In this document: positions 1 through 4,437 of the stretch, one piece after another | Layout of the letters: each line of letters starts with the position of its first letter | How positions within the stretch are numbered: the stretch's first letter is position 1 | Assembly: GCA_015485895.1 (NCBI GenBank) | Contig: WFSR01000036.1 | Coordinates: 1 to 6,507, forward strand | Source: Candidatus Microgenomates bacterium | GTDB taxonomy: Bacteria; Patescibacteriota; Microgenomatia; UBA12405; UBA6130 | DNA: 6,507 nt | Direction of reading: 5' to 3' | Made by a program: the position numbers and the translations under genes | Notes under the pieces: generated by a model | Databases searched by the model: none | What the model was told of the DNA's origin: nothing | The model's input: the letters and a program-made list of their open reading frames with translations, nothing else

Positions 1-132
1 TTAACCGATAAAATCACTATCACCGCGCCCGATTGGCCAAAAGAATGGGAAAAAGAAATTCTCCTCCGCACCAACGCCCAGGCTATCCAAAAAGGCCAGT
101 CGTTGGCCATCAAGCCGCTAAAAACCAGTTAA
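1..132 (+). CDS. C-terminal fragment of an unrecognised protein
   Basis: Frame 1 is open from the first base to a TAA at 130-132, giving 43 residues that begin LTDKITITAPDWPKEWEKE and end AIKPLKTS. The 5' part of the gene lies outside the window. The piece is soluble-looking, rich in Lys and Glu, with a short beta-like stretch (KITITA) followed by a probable helix. I prefer this frame because it has no internal stops and gives a balanced composition, whereas frame 2 meets a stop at bases 2-4 and then reads as a Ser/Pro/Lys-rich shadow. The stop codon overlaps the stop of the convergent minus-strand gene by two bases. The tail loosely resembles the ends of some aminoacyl-tRNA synthetases, but there is too little to name a family. 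Confidence 0.6.
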   Translation, partial: LTDKITITAPDWPKEWEKEILLRTNAQAIQKGQSLAIKPLKTS

Positions 133-605
133 TCAGCGGTTTCTTTCTCTAATCCCGCCGCTAAAACTTCTTTTAACCCTTGGATTTCTTCTCTGGGCAT
201 TGCCAGCCACTGTTCTTGGCTATCTTCTCCCAAAGTCAATTTTTGGGCAGCCACTCCAGCTATCTGGCCACAACACCTTTGGGCAATGATTTTGAAAAGG
301 TAAACTATCCTCTCAGCATTTTCAGGTGGGACGCCAATCCGCCAAACATCTATCACGCTTTGGGGGTCATCTTCTTCACGCTGGAAATCAACGCTAACTT
401 TTCTCCTCCCTACCTGGAACTCCCCCACTTTTTGCTTCTCCTGCAGCAAAGCCACTATTTCACAAATTAATTTTTGCCGTTTCTTTTCCTCTTCTTTCTT
501 TGCCCTTTCAGCTACCAAGCGTCCCGTTGCTATCGTCCGCCAATGCTTAACAATCGCCTCAGGAGGCACTTTTCCAAAAATTTTCACTTCACTCTTCGCC
601 GGCAT
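129..605 (-). CDS. Hypothetical protein, 158 aa
   Basis: I do not recognise this family. The product starts MPAKSEVKIFGKVPPEA and has no signal peptide or membrane segment, so it is probably cytoplasmic. Residues about 30-60 form a strongly charged Lys/Glu helix that could be a coiled coil (AERAKKEEEKKRQK). A beta-type stretch follows (GRRKVSVDFQ), then an acidic turn and a mixed region containing a Cys-Cys pair (QRCCGQ), then a Glu-rich C-terminal helix. The ATG at 603-605 is supported by an upstream AGGTGG about 10 bases away and an extended -10 box further up. The gene points the same way as the rRNA methylase upstream but is separated from it by about 105 bases holding its own promoter, so it is probably transcribed independently. 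Its TAA overlaps the stop of the convergent partial gene. Confidence 0.7.
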   Translation of the reverse strand: MPAKSEVKIFGKVPPEAIVKHWRTIATGRLVAERAKKEEEKKRQKLICEIVALLQEKQKVGEFQVGRRKVSVDFQREEDDPQSVIDVWRIGVPPENAERIVYLFKIIAQRCCGQIAGVAAQKLTLGEDSQEQWLAMPREEIQGLKEVLAAGLEKETAD

Positions 606-632
606 CTTTCTTATCCCACCTATATTTTTATT

Positions 633-641
633 ATTATACCA
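633..641 (-). promoter_or_regulatory. Extended -10 promoter for the 158-aa gene
   Basis: The minus strand reads TGGTATAAT here, a perfect TATAAT preceded by the TG of an extended -10. Transcription would start near 625, about 20 bases before the ATG, leaving room for the AGGTGG ribosome-binding sequence. No good -35 is visible at 17 bases (AATACA), which is common for extended -10 promoters. Seen in sequence; activity is inferred. Confidence 0.5.
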
Positions 642-670
642 CTCATTTCTCCACTTGTATTTTTACGCCG

Positions 671-715
671 CCAGTGCCAACCCAAACCACCCCGAGAAGT
701 TTGAACTTAGCTAAC
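671..715 (+). repeat. Degenerate copy of the transposase-associated repeat
   Basis: This stretch aligns with the repeat at 1848-1898. Starting at the GTG of each copy, 17 of the first 21 bases match (CAACC, ACCACC and CG shared), and CTTAGCT recurs further along after a small length change. It can form a short stem of CAAAC (683-687) with GTTTG (699-703) around an 11-base loop, and it contains the palindrome TTAGCTAA (707-714). It sits at the 3' end of the methylase gene and overlaps its stop codon. It reads as an old, mutated member of the repeat family rather than a recent insertion. Alignment was by eye. Confidence 0.5.
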
Positions 716-1706
716 CCATATTGGCAAAGAGCGCTTGGTCAAGATCTTCCAGGGCCATATTGTCTAGCTGTTCTACTGATAGTTGCCTTATCCTCTCTGA
801 TATCCCCAATTGATCAACTAAGGCCCGAGAGCGATTTTTAGTAAGAAACGCTCCGCCCTTGTTATCCTCCCATTGCCCTACTGGCCCATTAAACTTTCTC
901 AACCTCGCCTTTGCGCGCCGGCGGTCCCGGCGATGAAACATTCTTTTGTCAACAGTTATCGATGTCTGAACTTGATGTAAAACAATAAAGGCTTCACGCA
1001 AAGCATTTTCCACTTTAGCCCGGGGGTGAGCAAAGAGAAAACGCCAAATAAAATCAACCGGCCGGGCAACCAGTTCTCGGTCACTGCGTCGGGTTAAATG
1101 AATGATGGCTGACTGAGTCCGCGGTTGAGGCCAAAAGTTTTCTCGGCCAATTTTCTCCCTCACCAAATAACTGTCAAAAAGGCTGGCAGCTAAAAGGCTC
1201 AATTTTGCCCTTGGGGGCTGGCTCTTTATGATTGCCCAAGCCGATCGCTGGCTGACCAAAAAGGTTGCTCCGGCAACCACTTCGCTTTCCCCCCGCCGAC
1301 GAACCAACTTTAGCATTAAAGGTTCTAACAGTTGATAGGGTAAAGCTCCCGTTATCCAAATTTGTTTTTCTCCCATAACTTTGGCTAATCGAGAGAAATC
1401 CATTTTTAAAACGTTAGCAAAGGCAACCTGTAAATGAGGGTATTTTTTCTGAAGGGTTTGGAGCACCGGCTCAAAACGACGGTCTATTTCAACTGCTGTT
1501 ATGGGCAAATCGCGCTGGGCCAATGGCTCTGTTAAAACACCCAGGCCTGGGCCTATTTCTACCACCGGCATCGGCGGAACCCGCTCGACTAATCGGTCGC
1601 GAACCTCCTTATCCACTAAAAAGTGCTGCCCCCAATGTTCCGTGTTGGGCCTTATGCCCAAATTTTCACAAACATTGCGCGTTGACGAAATTAAATTAGA
1701 AGGCAT
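711..1706 (-). CDS. rsmA: 16S rRNA adenine dimethyltransferase family (KsgA/RsmA-like)
   Basis: This is a SAM-dependent methylase of the KsgA/Erm family. Family members dimethylate two adjacent adenines near the 3' end of 16S rRNA during small-subunit assembly. With the ATG at 1704-1706 the product is 331 residues. Visible motifs are GQHFLVD (26-32), the SAM loop EIGPGLGVLT (50-59), the acidic EID (73-75), NVLKMD (98-103), and FWPQPRTQSAIIHL (191-204), matching the family's F-P-P-V-S-A segment. The C-terminal helical domain ends with LGISERIRQLS.

Two things are odd. The catalytic NLPY motif reads ALPY (121-124), so its Asn is Ala, and the Asp of the preceding motif is Asn98. The protein also exceeds the usual 260-280 residues, with a basic insert near 258-292 (HRRDRRRAKARLRKF). 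In-frame alternative starts exist at 1724 (ATG) and 1745 (TTG); I chose 1706 because homologues begin about 25 residues before GQ(N/H)FL. The family call is firm, activity on rRNA less so. Confidence 0.88.
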   Translation of the reverse strand: MPSNLISSTRNVCENLGIRPNTEHWGQHFLVDKEVRDRLVERVPPMPVVEIGPGLGVLTEPLAQRDLPITAVEIDRRFEPVLQTLQKKYPHLQVAFANVLKMDFSRLAKVMGEKQIWITGALPYQLLEPLMLKLVRRRGESEVVAGATFLVSQRSAWAIIKSQPPRAKLSLLAASLFDSYLVREKIGRENFWPQPRTQSAIIHLTRRSDRELVARPVDFIWRFLFAHPRAKVENALREAFIVLHQVQTSITVDKRMFHRRDRRRAKARLRKFNGPVGQWEDNKGGAFLTKNRSRALVDQLGISERIRQLSVEQLDNMALEDLDQALFANMG

Positions 1707-1789
1707 TTTTACTCGTTCTCCCATTTCCCTATTTTTCCCCCACAATCCTTGCCCCTTCTTTTACCAACACCTTTCCCCTCCTGCTCATA

Positions 1790-1809
1790 TTTATACCATT
1801 TGAATTATA
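1790..1809 (-). promoter_or_regulatory. Tandem -10 boxes upstream of the methylase gene
   Basis: On the minus strand a perfect TATAAT lies at 1809-1804, and an extended -10, TGGTATAAA, at 1798-1790. Neither has a convincing -35 at the normal distance. A transcript from the second would have a leader of roughly 75 bases before the ATG at 1706. That leader is very purine-rich and contains several AGGGG/GGAGG-like runs, so the ribosome-binding site cannot be assigned to one start codon. Confidence 0.4.
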
Positions 1810-1847
1810 CTACCAACTCTTTCTACTCCTTACCCCTTCTTCCATGC

Positions 1848-1898
1848 CCCAGGTGTCAACCTAGACCACCTCGGAGGTGTCTTAGCTTGACACCTGGG
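1848..1898 (+). repeat. Long imperfect hairpin repeat, upstream copy
   Basis: A 51-base imperfect palindrome. The outer arms CCCAGGTGTCAA (1848-1859) and TTGACACCTGGG (1887-1898) pair perfectly over 12 bases. After a C/C mismatch CTA pairs with TAG, then a short interior mismatch leads to a terminal stem CACCT/AGGTG around CGG (1867-1879). Bases 1851-1880 recur without change at 2638-2667, beyond the transposase gene, in the same orientation. Long imperfect palindromes next to a RAYT/Y1 transposase are the expected substrate type of that enzyme family, either as REP elements or as IS200/IS605 end hairpins. Confidence 0.85.
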
Positions 1899-1915
1899 AA
1901 TTTTTGTTCTACTCT
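1887..1915 (+). promoter_or_regulatory. Candidate transposase promoter using the repeat arm
   Basis: A consensus -35 TTGACA (1887-1892) lies in the right arm of the hairpin. At exactly 17 bases there is TACTCT (1910-1915), which keeps the T, A and final T most important in a -10. Transcription would start near 1922, giving a leader of about 11 bases. The -10 is weak, so this is a moderate inference. Confidence 0.4.
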
Positions 1916-1925
1916 AAATTAGAGG
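1912..1925 (+). promoter_or_regulatory. Ribosome-binding site of the transposase, within a small palindrome
   Basis: GAGG (1922-1925) stands seven bases before the ATG at 1933, a well-placed Shine-Dalgarno sequence. It fixes the start codon. Its first three bases belong to a 13-base inverted repeat, CTCTAA-A-TTAGAG (1912-1924). In a transcript starting further upstream this could partly hide the site. Such a one-base-loop palindrome cannot fold tightly, so any regulatory role is speculative. Confidence 0.5.
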
Positions 1926-1932
1926 TAAAGAT

Positions 1933-2613
1933 ATGCCAGCAAGAGATATCATTTTTGCTAATGACCAAATTTACCACATTTATAACCGTGGCTTAGATCG
2001 CCGGTCTACTTTCACCACCAAAAGAGAATATCAAAGAGCTCTTTGGGCTATCTCCTACTATCAATATAAAAATCCCCCTCTTAGGTTATCTAAGCTTTTT
2101 CAGCAAGCCAAAGCTTTCCGGCAAGTCACTCTAGAGAAGTTAAAAAAAGAGGGTAAAAAACAGGTTTCTATCCTGGCATATTGTCTTATGCCCAACCACT
2201 TTCACCTTCTTCTAAAGCAAAATAGCTCAGCTGGCATCAGCAAATTCATGTCGGATTTCCAGAATAGTTATACCCGCTATTTCAATACCCGGCACGAAAG
2301 AAAGGGTAGCCTATTTTTAGGCCAATTTAAAGCTGTCAGAGTAGAAACCGAAGAGCAACTCGTCCATGTAAGCCGCTATATCCACCTTAATCCTTATAGT
2401 ACTTTTTTAATACGAGATCTCCGGGAACTTGAGAATTATCCCTGGTCCTCTTTTTCAGAATATCTTCATCCTAATTCGGATAATATTAGTGAGCCAGAAT
2501 TTATCCTTAACCTATTCGGGGTAAATAACATTCAGGACTACAAGAAATTTGTCTTCGACCGGGCTGATTACCAAAGGAGCCTCGAGGAAATAAAGCATCT
2601 AGCTCTCGAATAA
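1933..2613 (+). CDS. REP-associated tyrosine transposase (RAYT, Y1/IS200-like)
   Basis: This is a HUH-superfamily single-strand DNA nuclease of 226 residues. Such enzymes cut and rejoin at hairpin-bearing repeats through a tyrosine-DNA link. The N-terminus has the family signature IYHIYNRGLDRR (13-24). The metal-binding HUH motif is HFH at 89-91 within CLMPNHFHLLLK. The likely catalytic tyrosine is Tyr113 in FQNSYTRYFN, with Tyr116 the alternative. GSLFLGQFKAVRV (125-137), RYIHLNP (148-154) and YPWSSFSEY (169-177) are further conserved RAYT segments. Length is normal and no frameshift is visible, so it is probably active. A charged stretch at about 50-78 separates the first strand from the HUH core, as in other relatives. 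It stands alone between two hairpin repeats and is convergent with the ATP-grasp gene. The start is set by a GAGG seven bases upstream. Confidence 0.92.
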   Translation: MPARDIIFANDQIYHIYNRGLDRRSTFTTKREYQRALWAISYYQYKNPPLRLSKLFQQAKAFRQVTLEKLKKEGKKQVSILAYCLMPNHFHLLLKQNSSAGISKFMSDFQNSYTRYFNTRHERKGSLFLGQFKAVRVETEEQLVHVSRYIHLNPYSTFLIRDLRELENYPWSSFSEYLHPNSDNISEPEFILNLFGVNNIQDYKKFVFDRADYQRSLEEIKHLALE

Positions 2614-2637
2614 CCTCGAATTTCTATCAAATTACCT

Positions 2638-2679
2638 AGGTGTCAACCTAGACCACCTCGGAGGTGTACTTTGGCAACT
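2638..2679 (+). repeat. Long imperfect hairpin repeat, downstream copy
   Basis: The first 30 bases (2638-2667) are identical to 1851-1880, including the CACCT-CGG-AGGTG terminal stem (2654-2666). The right part differs, yet TTGGCAACT (2671-2679) still pairs with the left arm AGGTGTCAA (2638-2646), with one mismatch and one G-T pair. The folded shape is therefore kept although the sequence changed and the right side is shorter. It ends one base before the stop codon of the convergent ATP-grasp gene (2681-2683) and fills the gap between the two 3' ends. Confidence 0.8.
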
Positions 2680-2680
2680 C

Positions 2681-3538
2681 TCATTTCAAAAGAAACTGGA
2701 TGATGGCAGCAGCAATATTTTTGCCGGTCCGCTTTTCCATCACCCGAAATTCTGGCGCCTGATTAACTTCAATCACTACCGGCTGCTGCCGGCGCTGGTC
2801 AACCACTAAATCCACCCCGGCAATTTCTACCCCCAGAGCCCGGGCCGCCTTTTCAGCTTCTGCTTTCACCTTCACCGGCACTTTTTCTAGAGCCACCGAA
2901 CTCCCCTGGGAACGGTTCAAAATCAACTTTGCTTCCTTGGGCTGACGCTTAAACCCGGCCACAACCTGATAGCCAATTAGAAAAAGCCGATAATCGCCAT
3001 CATTGGGAATATATTCTTGGAGCAAAAAATTGGCCCGCCGCCGGCCGAGAAAAGCCTTTTCCAAATCTTCCTGGCGGCGAATCCAAAATGTGCCCGTGCC
3101 GTGCCGCCCGGCAGTATTTTTCAAAATCACCGGCTTGGGCCACTTGGCTACCAGTTCAGTCAACAACTGGTGGTCGGCAACGAAAACCGACTTTGGATAA
3201 GAAACCCCGGCTGCCTGGAGAAGCATCGCCTCGTTGGATTTCCGCTTACGCATCGCCCCGCCCAACCGGGTTAGATATTGGTCCACCACCCGAATTTGCC
3301 GCTTTTGGGCATATTCCAAAAGAAGGGGTAAATTTTCGTTGCGATCGCCCACCGCTCGAAAATAAAAAAGGCGGAATTGGGCTAAATCTTGGCCATTAGC
3401 CAGCGCCACCAACTGACGGTTTTTCTTCTGCCAAATAATCTGCGAATAGTGAATGGGGATGATTTGGCCCGCAGCTTCATCTACAATACGTTCCACCGAA
3501 TCAGTCCAGGCGGTATAAAAAAGGGCAACCTTAGCCAT
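2681..3538 (-). CDS. RimK-type ATP-grasp ligase
   Basis: A 285-residue ATP-grasp protein. These enzymes use ATP to activate a carboxylate as an acyl phosphate and join it to an amine; RimK itself adds glutamates to the tail of ribosomal protein S6. Visible elements are a pre-ATP-grasp region (1-90), KRKSNEAMLLQAAGVSYPKS (98-117), the ATP loop PVILKNTAGRHGTG (136-149), the adenine-hinge LQEYIPNDGDYRLFLIG (173-189), GVDLVVD (241-247), and the Mg-binding VVIEVNQAPEF (254-264) with Glu257 and Asn259. All key positions look intact.

The ATG at 3536-3538 overlaps the stop of the preceding small ORF as ATGGCTAA and has no Shine-Dalgarno sequence, which suggests translational coupling. A TTG three codons earlier is less likely. 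The substrate is unknown. The retropepsin-like protease two genes upstream recalls RimB/RimK-type modules, so a protein or peptide tail is a reasonable guess. Confidence 0.88.
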   Translation of the reverse strand: MAKVALFYTAWTDSVERIVDEAAGQIIPIHYSQIIWQKKNRQLVALANGQDLAQFRLFYFRAVGDRNENLPLLLEYAQKRQIRVVDQYLTRLGGAMRKRKSNEAMLLQAAGVSYPKSVFVADHQLLTELVAKWPKPVILKNTAGRHGTGTFWIRRQEDLEKAFLGRRRANFLLQEYIPNDGDYRLFLIGYQVVAGFKRQPKEAKLILNRSQGSSVALEKVPVKVKAEAEKAARALGVEIAGVDLVVDQRRQQPVVIEVNQAPEFRVMEKRTGKNIAAAIIQFLLK

Positions 3539-3791
3539 GGCGACCAAACAGTTTGCTTAAATTCATCAGCGGTGAGTTTCTTGCCATACTAATGATTTCT
3601 GTTCTGTTAAAAGGCCCACCACCCATACTTACCAGTGTTTCTAACAAACCTAAAGTCCCTAACGCCCCTAACGACTTACTTTCCCCCTCACCTTTCTCTT
3701 CTGGCGAAAAATCAGCCGGCCCTATGTTTCCCTCCGGCCCCCTTGTCAAACCAATGCTTTCTGACCCCTGCACTTTTAATCCTTCACCCAT
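3531..3791 (-). CDS. Small Gly/Leu-rich ORF coupled to protease and ligase genes
   Basis: An 86-codon frame from ATG at 3789-3791. I do not recognise the product. It has a Gly/Glu/Ser-rich first half (DFSPEEKGEGESKS), an L-G-x repeat (SLGALGTLGLLETL), and a polar, basic end (NLSKLFGRHG). There is no Cys, signal peptide or metal site.

The evidence that it is real is positional. Its ATG overlaps the protease stop as ATGGGTGA, and its TAA overlaps the ligase start as ATGGCTAA, each by 8 bases, so it bridges the two genes exactly. Neither junction has a ribosome-binding site. Against it, composition is low-complexity, part is a 9-base tandem repeat, and the opposite strand is also open. It may be a ligase substrate, an accessory peptide, or a spacer read to carry ribosomes to the ligase gene. 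A TTG at 3800 is an alternative start. Confidence 0.45.
   Translation of the reverse strand: MGEGLKVQGSESIGLTRGPEGNIGPADFSPEEKGEGESKSLGALGTLGLLETLVSMGGGPFNRTEIISMARNSPLMNLSKLFGRHG
3649..3675 (-). repeat. Three 9-base tandem repeats within the small ORF
   Basis: On the plus strand the units are CCTAAAGTC, CCTAACGCC and CCTAACGAC. On the minus strand they encode part of the L-G-x run. The period is a multiple of three, so the frame is preserved if the number of units changes. Confidence 0.6.
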
Positions 3792-4239
3792 TACTGCCAA
3801 TTATAGCACGCCAAATTTTGGCTAGCCACTGCCGCCAGCGAGCCGGTTGGCGCAAAACAATCATCTGCTGGCGGTTGTCAAAAACCAAATCAAACCGCGA
3901 CCAGAGATCCAAGCGCCCCAAAAGGGGAATTGTTTCGCTGGCCACAAAATAGCAGCGGAGAGTTAATTCTTGATTGCCCAAGCGAACAGTCAGCTGGCCG
4001 GGATAAGCGGCAATCGCCTTCCCGCCGACGCCATCCATGGCTACCTCTTGGCTCCGGTCAATTCTTATCCCCCACATTTGAGCCAGAAAAAGGGGCAAAG
4101 TAGTCACATCGGCTCCGCTATCAACCAAAAAGCGCAATTTTTGCCAGCCTCGCGGCGTTTTGACCTCCAAATCCACCAAAGGATCGGGCAAATTCCCAAA
4201 AACAGTTTTCTTGTAATGGTAAGGAAATTTAATAAGCAC
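3784..4239 (-). CDS. Retropepsin-like aspartic protease
   Basis: A 151-residue, single-domain aspartic protease of the retropepsin fold, probably active as a dimer. The catalytic motif is DSGAD (40-44) within LRFLVDSGADVTTLP. The second hallmark is IPLLGRLDLWSRFDLVFD (104-121), the usual LLG-x-D-hydrophobic segment of the family. The N-terminus FGNLPDPLVDLEVKTP (14-29) matches the first strand of such enzymes. There is no signal peptide or membrane anchor, so it is likely cytoplasmic.

The start is GTG at 4237-4239, overlapping the 3' end of the DUF5678-like gene by 11 bases. Its TGA overlaps the ATG of the next ORF. Its place in a coupled series ending in a RimK-type ligase parallels RimB/RimK, where a retropepsin-like enzyme trims the tail the ligase extends. 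That function is inferred from context only. Confidence 0.85.
   Translation of the reverse strand: MLIKFPYHYKKTVFGNLPDPLVDLEVKTPRGWQKLRFLVDSGADVTTLPLFLAQMWGIRIDRSQEVAMDGVGGKAIAAYPGQLTVRLGNQELTLRCYFVASETIPLLGRLDLWSRFDLVFDNRQQMIVLRQPARWRQWLAKIWRAIIGSNG
3800..3808 (-). promoter_or_regulatory. Internal extended -10 box before the small ORF
   Basis: The minus strand reads TGCTATAAT inside the last codons of the protease gene (Ala-Ile-Ile). It ends 8 bases before the ATG at 3791, so a transcript starting at the usual distance would be nearly leaderless. The -35 region (TGGCTA) is poor. It could let the small ORF and ligase be made separately from the upstream operon, or it could be a chance result of the codons used. 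Confidence 0.3.
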
Positions 4240-4429
4240 GGGCGCGGTCGGGGCGTTCCACCCGGGCGATTAAAGCTTTTTTAACCGGGTCAATACCCTG
4301 TTTTTTCAACAAACGATAAAGGCCGGTTAGAGTTTGGTGGGCGGCATAAACTTTACCCCCGCCCCGGGAAAGGGCAACCCACATGCCACCGTGGCGCTTT
4401 TGCAAAGTCAAGCCGGAAATTTTCCCCAT
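4229..4429 (-). CDS. Small DUF5678-like protein
   Basis: A 66-residue protein without a signal peptide or membrane segment. The core GGMWVALSRGGGKVYAAH (14-31), then a helix (TLTGLYRLLKKQGI) and a closing strand (KALIARVERPD), has the pattern of small DUF5678-type proteins: a W-V-A strand, a helix, then a strand. These are often found beside retropepsin-like proteases; this recollection is unverified. Its biochemical role is unknown. The ATG at 4427-4429 follows the glycosyltransferase stop by 8 bases, and its end overlaps the protease GTG start by 11 bases. It may pair with the protease as a partner or inhibitor, but that is speculation. Confidence 0.7.
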   Translation of the reverse strand: MGKISGLTLQKRHGGMWVALSRGGGKVYAAHQTLTGLYRLLKKQGIDPVKKALIARVERPDRARAY

Positions 4430-4437
4430 AAGCTATT

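Larger units (their letters stand above)
1848..2679 (+). mobile_element. Candidate RAYT/IS200-like unit bounded by like-oriented hairpins
   Basis: One transposase gene is flanked by two copies of a hairpin-forming repeat with an identical 30-base core, 787 bases apart and in the same orientation. Known IS200/IS605 elements have subterminal hairpins of the same strand polarity at both ends and no terminal inverted repeats. RAYT genes are instead often flanked by REP palindromes. Either description fits. The unit lies neatly between the methylase promoter region and the 3' end of the ATP-grasp gene and interrupts neither. It looks AT-richer than its surroundings: one 60-base row inside (2281-2340) has 25 G/C, against 37 in a row of the glycosyltransferase gene (4561-4620). 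Exact ends and target site are not determined. Confidence 0.55.

Noticed and set aside
1848..1910. Rho-independent terminator (hairpin followed by AATTTTTG)
   Set aside because: No plus-strand gene ends upstream of it; it lies between two divergent genes. The same hairpin core recurs elsewhere without a T-run.
1851..2667. CRISPR-like pair of identical 30-base repeats
   Set aside because: There are only two exact copies, 787 bases apart with a transposase gene between them, and no regular spacers or cas genes. The hairpin-plus-transposase reading explains them better.
3003..3399. Several plus-strand open frames opposite the ATP-grasp gene
   Set aside because: They are shadows of an intact ATP-grasp domain. 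They are rich in Pro, Arg and Ser and have no ribosome-binding sites or family features.
3545..3585. Alternative minus-strand peptide reading YGKKLTADEFKQTVWSP
   Set aside because: It looks protein-like, but the frame has a TAG directly before it and no start codon, and it runs into a shadow of the ligase gene.
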